A stretch of DNA of 64,000 nt from JBGPTK01 sp963797765 (GTDB lineage: Bacteria; Acidobacteriota; Terriglobia; Acidiferrales; UBA7541), in contig CAWCQU010000003.1 in NCBI GenBank assembly GCA_963797765.1, forward strand, positions 1,674,001-1,738,000, read 5' to 3'. Below the pieces are notes generated by a model. That model was given only the letters and a program-made list of their open reading frames with translations, did not search any database and was not told where the DNA came from. Positions 8,872 through 17,775 of this stretch are shown here, piece by piece. Each line of letters begins with the position of its first letter. Within the stretch, counting starts at the first letter, position 1. Made by a program: the position numbers and the translations under genes.

Positions 8872-10092
8872 ATGAATCTGAAGGATGTGGTTCGCGTAGC
8901 GTTACGGGCGCTCAGCAGAAACAAGATGCGCACTATTCTGACGATGCTGGGAATCATCATCGGTGTTGGCGCCGTGATTTGCACTGTGGCGATTGGCGAA
9001 GGCGCCACTAACCAGGTGCAAGAGCAAATTCGAAACATGGGCGACAACATGGTCCTGGTAATGGCAGGCAGCGTAAATCAGCACGGCGTGCACATGGGCA
9101 GCCAAGCGACCAAAACTCTGACCGTCAACGATGCCAAAGCCATTCAATTGCAGGTTCCGTTGGTCAAGCGGCTCGATCCTGGTTTGGGGGCGAGCGCTCA
9201 GGTGGTTTACGCCAATCAGAATTGGGCGACGCGGATTCGTGGCGTGGGCACGGAATATTTGACGATCCGCCGATGGCCGATCGAACGGGGCAGCGAGTTC
9301 AGCCAGCGGGATGTGGATGTAGCTGCCAACGTTTGCCTGATCGGGAAAACCGTGGCTGAGAATCTATTTACGCAGGGCGAAGATCCGGTGGGAAAGGTGA
9401 TCCGGCTGAAAAACCTGCCGTTCCTGATCGTCGGCGTGCTGGGAGAGAAAGGCCAATCACCCTTCGGACAGGATGAGGACGACACGATTCTAGTGCCATT
9501 CACTACCGTGCAAAAAAAGATTGCAGGCATCGACTGGCTCCAAAGCGTCATGGCGTCCGTGGATTCCGAAGCGGACATACCGCTCGCGGAGAAGCAGATC
9601 GGCACACTGCTGCGGCAGCGGCATAAATTGAGGCCGGACGAAGACGATGATTTCATTATTCGTAGTCCCAACGATCTGGCGCAAGTGCAGGCGCAAACGG
9701 GCCGGGTGATGACGCTGCTGCTGGCGAGCATTGCTTCCGTGTCTCTACTGGTGGGCGGCATCGGCATCATGAATATCATGCTGGTGTCCGTGACGGAACG
9801 GACGCGCGAAATCGGAGTTCGGCTGGCGGTAGGAGCGACGGAATCCGATGTGCAACGGCAATTTTTGAGCGAAGCGGTGGTGCTGAGCCTGCTGGGAGGA
9901 AGCGTTGGCGTTTTGGCAGGCGTGTTCGGAGCGATTGGAGTTTCAGGTACGCTGGGTTGGCCGACGCAAGTTCCGCCGTCGGCGATTCTAGTGGCGGTTT
10001 TATTTTCGGTAGCAGTGGGAATATTCTTCGGGTACTACCCGGCTCGCAAAGCCGCACATATGGATCCGATTGAGGCGCTTCGTTATGAATAA
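8872..10092 (+). CDS. MacB-like ABC transporter permease (FtsX/MacB_PCD), copy 2
   Basis: A 406-residue paralogue of the preceding gene with the same one-plus-three helix layout and almost identical first and last 60 residues. Differences concentrate in the periplasmic core (for example after QAKTL-like sequence and around DSEADIPLAEKQ), the part that contacts the adaptor and cargo. Its ATG is 18 nt after the stop of copy 1. Divergent cores with conserved membrane parts suggest two specialised subunits rather than redundant copies; this is inference. The ATPase is not in the window. Confidence 0.9.
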   Translation: MNLKDVVRVALRALSRNKMRTILTMLGIIIGVGAVICTVAIGEGATNQVQEQIRNMGDNMVLVMAGSVNQHGVHMGSQATKTLTVNDAKAIQLQVPLVKRLDPGLGASAQVVYANQNWATRIRGVGTEYLTIRRWPIERGSEFSQRDVDVAANVCLIGKTVAENLFTQGEDPVGKVIRLKNLPFLIVGVLGEKGQSPFGQDEDDTILVPFTTVQKKIAGIDWLQSVMASVDSEADIPLAEKQIGTLLRQRHKLRPDEDDDFIIRSPNDLAQVQAQTGRVMTLLLASIASVSLLVGGIGIMNIMLVSVTERTREIGVRLAVGATESDVQRQFLSEAVVLSLLGGSVGVLAGVFGAIGVSGTLGWPTQVPPSAILVAVLFSVAVGIFFGYYPARKAAHMDPIEALRYE

Positions 10093-10597
10093 AGGGATGA
10101 AACGATTCGTGATTGCATTCGTGCTTCTGGGTGTCGCGCTGGTCTTCGCAGCGCCCTCTCCGGGCCATGCTCAGACCAGGCACCCGCGTACGCCCGGCGC
10201 GAACGGACAAGCGCCATCTAGCGCGCCGGGGACACAGCCGCCCCCCGCAGCACCTGCGCAAGCGCCCGCCCCGGCGCCGAACGCGGCCGCTAGCTCTGGA
10301 ATGGCGACAACTTCAAAGTCATCGGGCGGCGAGGAATTTTTTATCACCACTTCGGTTGATGCCGCGAAACATCAACTGGTGCTGAAGCGTCCCACTGAAG
10401 TAACGCTGTTGATTCAAACGAACGATCAAACAGCGATTACGGGCGAAAATGGCGAACACTTAAACGTCAGCGATCTTCGCACGGGAGACACTGTGTTTGT
10501 GACTTTCAAGGCGAGCACAAACCCGCCCCTTGCTCAGCGAATCCGCAAAGCTCCCATGACGGTCGCGGAGCTCCACCGGCGCTATTTGAACTACTAG
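10085..10597 (+). CDS. Small secreted Pro/Ala-rich protein with a C-terminal beta domain, function unknown
   Basis: About 170 residues from the ATG at 10085, which overlaps the permease stop. A signal peptide (hydrophobic FVIAFVLLGVALVFA, cleavage likely after GHAQ) is followed by a low-complexity Pro/Ala/Ser stretch (about 30-80). A compact domain of about 85 residues follows (ITTSVDAAKHQLVLKR, TAITGENGEHLNVSDLRTGD), resembling the small OB-like barrels of DUF5666-type exported proteins. The overlap with the transporter suggests co-translation and a periplasmic accessory role, but no function can be assigned. Confidence 0.7.
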   Translation: MNKGMKRFVIAFVLLGVALVFAAPSPGHAQTRHPRTPGANGQAPSSAPGTQPPPAAPAQAPAPAPNAAASSGMATTSKSSGGEEFFITTSVDAAKHQLVLKRPTEVTLLIQTNDQTAITGENGEHLNVSDLRTGDTVFVTFKASTNPPLAQRIRKAPMTVAELHRRYLNY

Positions 10598-10612
10598 CCT
10601 TAATTTCCAATT

Positions 10613-10654
10613 GGCGGGCTGCGTTGATAACATTCCATTGTCCGGCTGCCCGCC
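10613..10654 (+). repeat. Inverted repeat in the leader upstream of the cNMP-flavoprotein gene
   Basis: GGCGGGC (10613-10619) pairs with GCCCGCC (10648-10654) across a 28-nt loop. There is no U-run, so it is not a classical terminator. It could fold in the mRNA leader or separate the upstream operon from the next gene. Confidence 0.35.
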
Positions 10655-10687
10655 ATTGCCGCGGGATCGCAGGAGGTTTGCAGCACG

Positions 10688-10753
10688 ATGAAAACCATCC
10701 GCACTTGCGATGAAATTCCGAATGAAAATAAAGGGATGAAAACCCAAGCATAG
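10688..10753 (+). CDS. Possible 21-residue leader or small peptide ORF
   Basis: An ATG at 10688 is preceded by a strong AGGAGG (10671-10676) and opens a 21-codon frame ending at TAG 10751-10753, 22 nt before the start of the cNMP-flavoprotein gene. The peptide is Lys/Asn/Thr-rich without a membrane segment. Its last part contains NKGMK, encoded by a 15-nt string also present at the start of the secreted-protein gene at 10088-10102. A perfect Shine-Dalgarno on a short upstream frame suggests a translated leader that could couple or attenuate downstream translation; chance occurrence is possible. Confidence 0.35.
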   Translation: MKTIRTCDEIPNENKGMKTQA

Positions 10754-10774
10754 GCTTGGAGAGGAAGCACCGCC

Positions 10775-12490
10775 ATGTCGGACCTGAATATAAACGCTAA
10801 TTTAACGCAGTACGAACGGCTCGAGCACATTTTCCCTACACTCAACGCCGCTCAAATCGATCGCATTTCCTCGCGTGGCAAGAAGCGTGTGGTCCGAGCC
10901 GGAGAAGTGCTGGTGGAACCGGGCGACAATAATTTTTCCTTCTTTTTGGTCACCACAGGTTCGATGGATATCATGCGGCCCACGTGCAACGGCGAGGATC
11001 CTGTCGTGATCCACCAGGCGGGACAATTTTTCGGCGAAGTGGGCATTTTATCGGGCCGGCGGAGCATGGTTCGCGCGCGGATGCGCGAAGACGGCGAAGT
11101 GATCGAGGTGGGGCGCCCAGGCCTGCAGGAATTAATCGAAACCGATAGCGAACTGAGCGAGATACTGATGCGAGCGTTCATCCTGCGCCGGGTGGAATTC
11201 ATCGCCCATGGATGGGGAGACGCGGTGCTGCTGGGCACGAATAATTCGTCCGGGACGCTTCGCATTAAGGAATTCCTGACGCGCAATGGATACCCGCACG
11301 CTTACATTGATATCGAAACGGAAGCCCAAGTCGAGCAAATGCTCGATCATTTCAAAGTGACCCGCGACGATGTGCCGATCGTCATCTGCCGGGGAAAAAC
11401 CGTACTTCGCCATCCGACGAATCACGAAGTTGCCGAATGCCTGGGATTTAACGAAGGAATCGATTTAGCCAAGGTTCGTGACGTCGTCGTAATCGGCGCT
11501 GGACCTTCCGGGCTCGCCGCAGCTGTTTACGCCGCGTCGGAAGGGCTCGATGTTCTGGTGATCGAAACATATGCTCCAGGAGGTCAGGCCGGTTCCAGCT
11601 CGAAAATCGAAAATTATCTGGGATTTCCGACGGGAATTTCGGGGCAGGATTTAGCAGGGCGAGCGTACACGCAAGCGCAAAAATTCGGCGCAAGGGTGGT
11701 GATCGCTCGCGGCGCGGCACGCCTGGAGTGCGGGCAGAATCCGTATCTGGTGGAGATTGAAGGAGGCGCGCGGGTGCCGGCGCGGGTGGTGATCATCGCT
11801 ACCGGGGCTGAATACCGCAAACTACCGCTTGATAATCTCTCCCGGTTCGAAGGGAACGGCGTCCATTACGGAGCTACATTCCTGGAAGCGCAATTGTGCG
11901 GGAACGACGAAGTGATCATCGTGGGAGGGGGCAACGCCGCCGGACAAGCGGCCGTCTTTCTGTCTCAAACAGCAAAACATGTTCACGTGATGATCCGCTC
12001 CGGCCGGCTGGCGGACACGATGTCGCGCTATTTGATTCGGCGGATCGAGGAGAGCAAAGCCATCACGCTGCACACGGATACCGAGGTGGTAGCTCTGGAG
12101 GGCAATGACCGGTTGGAACGCGTGCGGTGCCGCAATAATAAAACGGGTGCGGTGAATGAGCACGAAATGCGGCATGTTTTCCTGATGACCGGAGCGAACC
12201 CGAACACGCGGTGGCTTGAAGGTTGTCTGGCGCTCGATGAAAGAGGATTCGTGAAGACAGGCGTGGACCTGGCTGCCGTCGAACTGACGACCGCACAATG
12301 GCCGTTGACGCGCAAACCATATCTGCTGGAATCCAGCCTTCCGGGAGTGTTCGCGGTAGGGGATGTACGTTCGGGAAACGTGAAGCGTGTGGCGTCGGCG
12401 GTCGGAGAAGGCTCAATCGCGATTTCCATGGTGCATAAAGTACTTCAAGAGGGGAGAGATCAGCTTGCCGCTGGGGCTGGGGGAAACTAA
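10775..12490 (+). CDS. cNMP-binding / thioredoxin-fold / thioredoxin-reductase-like flavoprotein fusion
   Basis: A 571-residue protein. Residues 12-130 form a cyclic-nucleotide-binding domain (FFGEVGILSGRRSMVRARM, phosphate-cassette-like). About 148-225 is a glutaredoxin/thioredoxin-like segment without a CxxC. From 235 to the end is a thioredoxin-reductase module with FAD motif VVVIGAGPSGLAAA (238-250), NAD(P) motif GGGNAAGQAAVF (384-395) and the late FAD motif GVFAVGDVRSGNVKRVA. The CxxC expected between the two dinucleotide folds is replaced by GATF (366-369). The fold and cofactors are clear, but classical thioredoxin reduction is unlikely. Such fusions recur in soil bacteria; partner and ligand are unknown. 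Confidence 0.85.
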   Translation: MSDLNINANLTQYERLEHIFPTLNAAQIDRISSRGKKRVVRAGEVLVEPGDNNFSFFLVTTGSMDIMRPTCNGEDPVVIHQAGQFFGEVGILSGRRSMVRARMREDGEVIEVGRPGLQELIETDSELSEILMRAFILRRVEFIAHGWGDAVLLGTNNSSGTLRIKEFLTRNGYPHAYIDIETEAQVEQMLDHFKVTRDDVPIVICRGKTVLRHPTNHEVAECLGFNEGIDLAKVRDVVVIGAGPSGLAAAVYAASEGLDVLVIETYAPGGQAGSSSKIENYLGFPTGISGQDLAGRAYTQAQKFGARVVIARGAARLECGQNPYLVEIEGGARVPARVVIIATGAEYRKLPLDNLSRFEGNGVHYGATFLEAQLCGNDEVIIVGGGNAAGQAAVFLSQTAKHVHVMIRSGRLADTMSRYLIRRIEESKAITLHTDTEVVALEGNDRLERVRCRNNKTGAVNEHEMRHVFLMTGANPNTRWLEGCLALDERGFVKTGVDLAAVELTTAQWPLTRKPYLLESSLPGVFAVGDVRSGNVKRVASAVGEGSIAISMVHKVLQEGRDQLAAGAGGN

Positions 12491-12514
12491 GCCTTGAGAG
12501 AATTTTCGACGGAA

Positions 12515-12538
12515 TTAAATTGCAGCTGCGCAATTTAA
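12515..12538. terminator. Hairpin between convergent genes
   Basis: A perfect 9-bp stem TTAAATTGC/GCAATTTAA with a 6-nt loop lies 25 nt after the flavoprotein stop, between convergent genes. The stem is AT-rich and lacks a clear U-run, so it is only a candidate 3'-end structure. Confidence 0.4.
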
Positions 12539-12551
12539 GAACCGCCGAGAG

Positions 12552-12582
12552 ATTCTTCGGGCCAGAGTGCGGCCCTCAGAAT
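12552..12582. repeat. Interrupted palindrome in the convergent intergenic gap
   Basis: ATTCT-TC-GGGCC and GGCCC-TC-AGAAT form a two-part stem around a 7-nt loop, followed by GAC. The arrangement resembles short REP-like palindromes scattered in intergenic DNA of acidobacterial genomes (from memory, not checked). Confidence 0.4.
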
Positions 12583-12613
12583 GACAAACTTAAGTGACTG
12601 CCGATTTCAACGC

Positions 12614-15600
12614 CTAAGGCTGCTTCGGCATAGCTGGCGCGATTACGGCAATATCCAACTTGCGCATGGATTCATTAAATGCGGGTAATTCTTTCGCGAC
12701 AATCTCATTCCATTTCGCAAGCTGCACGTCTAACTTCTGATTCAGGTCTTCGAAGACCGCATGTTGCTGCTCGGTAGGAAGCGTATCCGCGCGGCCGATG
12801 AAATTCAGCAACGCTGCAAGTTGATCGTTCAGGCGCACGGGATAGTTCAGGGCATCCTCAGTGGCCTTCGTGTTTGGATTGATCAGTTCTTCTTCGATGG
12901 CCGTCATCTTCTTGTCCAGATCGGCGGCAGCTTCCACAATGGATTTCGCGTGTTCGTCGGAAGCGAGGCGGCGCTTCAAGGCATTGAGTTGGGCGCGCAG
13001 ATCGCGAATCTGGTTCACGGCCTGGTCCGTTTTGGAAATGCTGGCGCTGACTTTAAGTTCCAGGGCGAGTTGCTTTTCGAGATCGACTTGAGAGGCCTTC
13101 ACTCGAGGGTCCATGACGATTTCAAGCGGCACCGTTTCCGTGGCGCCAGCAGCCGTCAACTTCACTTGATATTTTCCGGGCGTGACGAGCGGGCCTTTCG
13201 GACCGTCACCGCCATCCCACACGGCGCCGGGAATGGGTGTGGGAGTTTCGTAGAGTAAATCCCAGACAAAGCGATTCATTCCGGCATCGGCGGGAAGCAG
13301 ATCGTTTGACGGGGGCTGATCGGGCCATTCTTGCTGATGATTGGCTGCATTGGCGGAAGGGATGCTCGATAATTTTCGAACGACTTTCCCCTGGTTATCG
13401 AGAATTTCAATCTTCACTTCTTCTTTTTCTTTCGGCTTTGCTTTGAGGAAATAATCGATCACCGCGCCGTTCGGCGAATTTTGACCATACCAGCGAAAAT
13501 AGCGGGGAGGAACATCTCCGCCGGTGCGAAAGATTGTGGCGATTTGCGGCGTGAAGAGATGGGCGTCTTTGCTGGAGAGGTTTCCATCCACCTGGCGCAG
13601 AGGAGTGATGTCGTCGAGAATCCAAAATGCGCGGCCGTGCGTTGCGACTACCAAATCATCTCCATGGATTACGAGATCATGAATGGGAGTCTGCGGCAAA
13701 TTGAGCTGGAAGGGCTGCCAATCGGCGCCGTCGTTAAAGGAAATGAAAAGGCCGGTTTCCGTTCCGGCAAAAAGCAAACCCTTGCGGAGGGGATCTTCCC
13801 GAACAGCGTGGACGTAGGCGGTATCTGGGATGCCGTTGGTGATCTTGGTCCAGGACTGGCCGAAGTTTGTGGTTTTATAAATGTAGGGCTTCAGGTCGTC
13901 GAGTTTGTGAGCATCCACCGCCGCGTAAGCGGAGCCAGCACTGAATGGTGAAGCCTCGATCAAACTGACCAGGCTCCACTCCGGCATGCCGGCCGGCGTG
14001 ACCTTATTCCAATTTTTTCCGCCATCCTGGGTAATTTGGATGAGCCCATCATCGGTACCGGCCCAAATCAAATCCTTCTGGACTGGCGATTCCGCTACGG
14101 CAAAGATCGTGTCGTAGTATTCGACGCTGGTGTTGTCCTTGGTGATGGGGCCGCCGGCGGCTTCCTGTTTGGATTTGTCGTTGCGAGTCAGGTCGGGACT
14201 GATCGCGGTCCAGCTCATCCCGTTGTTGGCGGTCTTGAATAGCCTTTCGCCGCCTTCATACAAGACGGACGGATCGTGAGGAGAAACCACGATCGGCGAG
14301 GTCCACTGAAAGCGGTATTTCAGGGAACCCACGCCGTAGCCGCTGGGATCAACGGGCCAGACGGAGACATCCTGGGCTTGTTGAGTTCGTTTATCCCAGC
14401 GAGCAATCACGCCTGCGTTGTCACCGGAATAAACGATGTCGGGATTTTTCGGATCGGGAACGATGTAACCGCTTTCCCCGCCGCCGACGGGATACCAATC
14501 AGTTTCGGCGATCACGCCGTGTTCGGTGCGGCTTTCGATCGCGATGGTTGTGTTGTCCTGTTGCGCGCCATAGACCCAATAGGGAAACTGATTGTCGACC
14601 GCTACGTGGTAGAACTGCGCGGTAGGTTGATTATCCTGCTTGGTCCAGTTTTTGCCGCCATCGACGGTGATGGTGACTCCGCCATCATTGCTATTGATCA
14701 TGCGGTCGGGATTGGTGGGATCGATCCACAGGCCATGGTGGTCTCCGTGGGGCGCGGGCAGCAGGGAAAAACTCTTGCCGCCGTCGATGGAGCGGAACGC
14801 GCCGGTATTGAGGATGTAAACGGTGTTGGCGGATTTCGGATCGGCGAAGATGTGAGTGAAATACCAGGCGCGCTGGCGGAAGCGGTGGTCATCATTTATC
14901 TTTTCCCAGGTCTCGCCGGCATCGTCGGAGCGGAAGAGGCCGCCTTCTTTCGCTTCAATTAACGCGTACACGCGATTAGGATCGGCGCCGGATACTGCGA
15001 TACCGATGCGGCCGTAAATTCCTTCGGGCAGGCCGTGCGCTTCGATTTGTTTCCAAATGGAGCCGCCATCGGTGGATTTATAAATGCCGGAGCCGGGACC
15101 GCCGCTTTCCATTCCCCACGGCAAGCGCTGGATTTGGTATAGCGCAGCGTAGATGATGTGGGAATTGGCGGGGTCGAAAGAGAGATCGACCGCGCCGGTC
15201 TTGTCGTCTTTGTAAAGAACTTTGGTCCAGGTTTTGCCGCCGTCGGTGGTGCGGAAAACGCCGCGATCGGCGTTCGGGCCGTAGGCGTGGCCCACTGCCG
15301 CGACGAAGACGATGTCTGAATTGCGCGGATCTACGGCGATTCGCGCGATATGTTGCGTATTTTCGAGACCGATGTGCATCCAGGTGGCGCCGCCATCCAC
15401 GGATTTGTACATTCCATTTCCGTAGGAAATATTCCCGCGCAGGCATCCTTCGCCGGTGCCCACATAAATCACGTTGGGATCGGATGGCGCCACTTCAATG
15501 GCGCCGATGGAGGAGACGGGCTGCTTATCGAACAGCGGCTCCCAGGTAAGGCCGCCGTTGGTGGTTTTCCAGACTCCGCCCGCTACCGCGCCGAAATAAT

Positions 15601-15796
15601 AGACGTTGGGATTTCCGGCGATTCCGGTGACCGCGAGCACCCGGCCGCCACGGAAGGGACCGATGGAACGGTATTTCATTCCGCTCCACAATTTTTCATC
15701 CTGCGTTTTTGCGTTGACCAGACTTCCGGTGATTGGCACCAATAAAATTGCGATCCCTAAAATTCGATACAACCCACCCAGTCTCGCCTTCTGCAT
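12614..15796 (-). CDS. Secreted BNR/VPS10-like beta-propeller protein
   Basis: About 1060 residues from ATG 15796, chosen because it gives a clean signal peptide (LYRILGIAILLVPITGSLVNA) and follows a GGGGGAGGGG purine run; an upstream ATG at 15931 would overlap the preceding gene. Many BNR/Asp-box repeats (VWKTTNGGLTW, VFRTTDGGKTW, IYKSTDGGSIW, LFRSDDAGETW, ITQDGGKNW) build two beta-propellers of the sortilin/VPS10 type over about residues 30-730. A C-terminal part follows with a beta domain (KEKEEVKIEILDNQGKVVRK) and helices. Such proteins are often annotated as glycosyl hydrolases, but no catalytic residue can be named here. Probably periplasmic or extracellular. Confidence 0.82.
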   Translation of the reverse strand: MQKARLGGLYRILGIAILLVPITGSLVNAKTQDEKLWSGMKYRSIGPFRGGRVLAVTGIAGNPNVYYFGAVAGGVWKTTNGGLTWEPLFDKQPVSSIGAIEVAPSDPNVIYVGTGEGCLRGNISYGNGMYKSVDGGATWMHIGLENTQHIARIAVDPRNSDIVFVAAVGHAYGPNADRGVFRTTDGGKTWTKVLYKDDKTGAVDLSFDPANSHIIYAALYQIQRLPWGMESGGPGSGIYKSTDGGSIWKQIEAHGLPEGIYGRIGIAVSGADPNRVYALIEAKEGGLFRSDDAGETWEKINDDHRFRQRAWYFTHIFADPKSANTVYILNTGAFRSIDGGKSFSLLPAPHGDHHGLWIDPTNPDRMINSNDGGVTITVDGGKNWTKQDNQPTAQFYHVAVDNQFPYWVYGAQQDNTTIAIESRTEHGVIAETDWYPVGGGESGYIVPDPKNPDIVYSGDNAGVIARWDKRTQQAQDVSVWPVDPSGYGVGSLKYRFQWTSPIVVSPHDPSVLYEGGERLFKTANNGMSWTAISPDLTRNDKSKQEAAGGPITKDNTSVEYYDTIFAVAESPVQKDLIWAGTDDGLIQITQDGGKNWNKVTPAGMPEWSLVSLIEASPFSAGSAYAAVDAHKLDDLKPYIYKTTNFGQSWTKITNGIPDTAYVHAVREDPLRKGLLFAGTETGLFISFNDGADWQPFQLNLPQTPIHDLVIHGDDLVVATHGRAFWILDDITPLRQVDGNLSSKDAHLFTPQIATIFRTGGDVPPRYFRWYGQNSPNGAVIDYFLKAKPKEKEEVKIEILDNQGKVVRKLSSIPSANAANHQQEWPDQPPSNDLLPADAGMNRFVWDLLYETPTPIPGAVWDGGDGPKGPLVTPGKYQVKLTAAGATETVPLEIVMDPRVKASQVDLEKQLALELKVSASISKTDQAVNQIRDLRAQLNALKRRLASDEHAKSIVEAAADLDKKMTAIEEELINPNTKATEDALNYPVRLNDQLAALLNFIGRADTLPTEQQHAVFEDLNQKLDVQLAKWNEIVAKELPAFNESMRKLDIAVIAPAMPKQP

Positions 15797-15927
15797 CGAT
15801 CCGACCCCTCCCCCGTTGAGGACTACTAGCAGAATCGTAGACTGGAGAGGGCCAAAAATGTTAGCAGTATTTCTTGCGGTTCGTCGCTGCCGCGAGATTT
15901 CAGCTGTGCCGTCACGGACAATCCGAC

Positions 15928-16842
15928 TCAAGATCGAAAATGTTGGAATTGCGGGATCAGGTTGAAGGGAGTGCGAACGCTAGCAATAGGCTCACCGATT
16001 TGCTGGATTTTTTCTTCTTTCAAATGACCCAGGAGGATTCCGGCTTTAGCCAGATAATCAATTTTTTCGGGGGCGAGCCCCATGATGCGCGCGCACGTGG
16101 CGTCGACGGCTACCGGGTCGTCGCCCAGCAGCAAAACGCCACACGGTTTTGGTTCGCCTTGCGTCGGGCCGTCGCCTTGCATTCCGACTACTCCGTCGAC
16201 GATGGCAAAATCCGGCCGAACGGTGCTGTTCAGATCGAGGATGGATTGGGTGATTCCCGCCCAGTGGAGAATATTCTTGGGCCAGCCATAGCAGCTTCCG
16301 GGCACAATTCCAAACATGTTTTTCAGGGAGAGAGTGACACCGGCCCAGTGGTGAGTTTTCATCTTGGGAAGCGAAACCACGAAGTCAGCCCCGAGCACCG
16401 TCTTCGGAAGATACAACTCTTTCATCGTGGAGGAGCGCGAGCGCAACTTCACTGCTTGCACTTCATCGACATTTAGATCGACCAGTATTTGATCCAGCGG
16501 GCCCACGTGCTCGCGCAGGTTTAATACTTCCACGATATCTTCGGTGTCCCGGACAAACGCCGGGCCCTCGGCGATCACCACGCGCGCCGCACCCAATCGC
16601 AAAAAACATTGCCGCGCCGCGGCGACGACAGCTGGATGTGTATTGATGATGCCGAGGGGATCGGGCGCGACAAAATTTGGTTTCAGCAAAACCGTTTTGC
16701 CACGGACATTGATATTGAATTCACCAATGATTTCCCCGAGCAGAGTGGCGAAATCGGCGGTGTAATCAGCAGCCTTGACGATGGCGACGCGAGAAGTGGG
16801 GCGCGAGAAGGATGGCGCGAGCAGATTGGTCTGGTAAGCCAT
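15928..16842 (-). CDS. DUF362 domain-containing protein
   Basis: A 304-residue protein matching the DUF362 family: VLLKPNFV near residue 55, THPAVVAAARQ, VVIAEGP, then VSLPKMKTHHWAGVTLSLKNMFGIVPG near 155-180 and a later DPVAVDATCARIMG. The family is found with or without a ferredoxin domain; none is present here. Biochemistry is poorly known. It starts 3 nt after the stop of the prenyltransferase-like gene, so the two are probably one operon. Confidence 0.8.
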   Translation of the reverse strand: MAYQTNLLAPSFSRPTSRVAIVKAADYTADFATLLGEIIGEFNINVRGKTVLLKPNFVAPDPLGIINTHPAVVAAARQCFLRLGAARVVIAEGPAFVRDTEDIVEVLNLREHVGPLDQILVDLNVDEVQAVKLRSRSSTMKELYLPKTVLGADFVVSLPKMKTHHWAGVTLSLKNMFGIVPGSCYGWPKNILHWAGITQSILDLNSTVRPDFAIVDGVVGMQGDGPTQGEPKPCGVLLLGDDPVAVDATCARIMGLAPEKIDYLAKAGILLGHLKEEKIQQIGEPIASVRTPFNLIPQFQHFRS

Positions 16843-16845
16843 GAG

Positions 16846-17775
16846 TTAAGTGCGCGCCTGGCGTGGTAAGGAATACCATTCTCTCGCGGGACTAAGGGCG
16901 ATTGCAGCGAAGGCCATCGCCGGCACTTGGCTCAGGAATTGGTTTGCGGCAAATGAAGATACCAAGTCCGGAGCGAGAGGACGCGGGGTCCGTCCGTAAG
17001 TGCGAAGGCACAAATGCGCGAGTGACAGCGAGGCTGGTCCTTTTATATGGGCATATTCCCGCTCGAGCCAATCGAGGCTCCGTTTCAGTTCGGTACGGTC
17101 GCGCGAATTTCCCAGCGCGAGCAGTGCCCAGACGGTCTGACCAACGAAGGGCTGTCCTCCGACGCCGTAGACCATGGGATTTCCACAGTTCCAGCCCCCG
17201 CCGGGGCACATGCGATCGAGCAACATGGATTCTCCCAATTCGAGGCGCCGGGCTAAACCGCTGGGAGCAGTCTCGCTCGCTAAACGGCGCAGAACGAGCA
17301 GCGCAAGAGAAGTTGGTTCGACCCAACTGCTGGTTCCTCGGGTCCAACTCCAACCGCGGAGCGCGAAGTCTTGGCGGACAAACTTGCGGCTAAAAATTCG
17401 CTGCAAAAGCCGCCACCGCCAATTCCCTTCGCCGGGCCATGCATCAACCAGCCATTTCGCTCCGCGCGACACGGATTCCGCGGCGGTTCCCTGGTCAAGG
17501 AGCGCCAAGCAGGCAAGCGACGTAACCCACCCGCCCAGCGACAATCCGGGCGCGGCGAGCCAAGAACCGTCCCTCTGCTGATTTTTTACCAGCCAATCGT
17601 TGGCGCGATCTCTGATGCTCGCGGAGCCCGGCGCGGATGGGAGCCCGGTTGACGCAAGTAATGCCCAACAGGTTGGCTCAACACGGCTTGCTTCATGAGG
17701 ATGAAATCCCCACCCTCCGTCGGAGTTTTGTGCGTTCACTAGGAATGGAGCACAGACGTGTTCCAGGAATGACAC
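16846..17775 (-). CDS. Prenyltransferase/squalene-oxidase-repeat protein
   Basis: A 309-residue all-helical protein with repeats typical of the alpha/alpha-barrel shared by squalene-hopene cyclases and protein prenyltransferase beta subunits: NSDGGWGFHPHEASRVEPT, QQRDGSWLA, GTSSWVEPTSLALLVL, CPGGGWNCGNP and GQTVWALLAL. It is about half the length of a true squalene-hopene cyclase, and I see no DxDD protonation motif, so triterpene cyclisation is not supported. No signal peptide. It is directly followed by the DUF362 gene; the pairing suggests joint action, function unknown. Confidence 0.75.
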   Translation of the reverse strand: MSFLEHVCAPFLVNAQNSDGGWGFHPHEASRVEPTCWALLASTGLPSAPGSASIRDRANDWLVKNQQRDGSWLAAPGLSLGGWVTSLACLALLDQGTAAESVSRGAKWLVDAWPGEGNWRWRLLQRIFSRKFVRQDFALRGWSWTRGTSSWVEPTSLALLVLRRLASETAPSGLARRLELGESMLLDRMCPGGGWNCGNPMVYGVGGQPFVGQTVWALLALGNSRDRTELKRSLDWLEREYAHIKGPASLSLAHLCLRTYGRTPRPLAPDLVSSFAANQFLSQVPAMAFAAIALSPAREWYSLPRQART

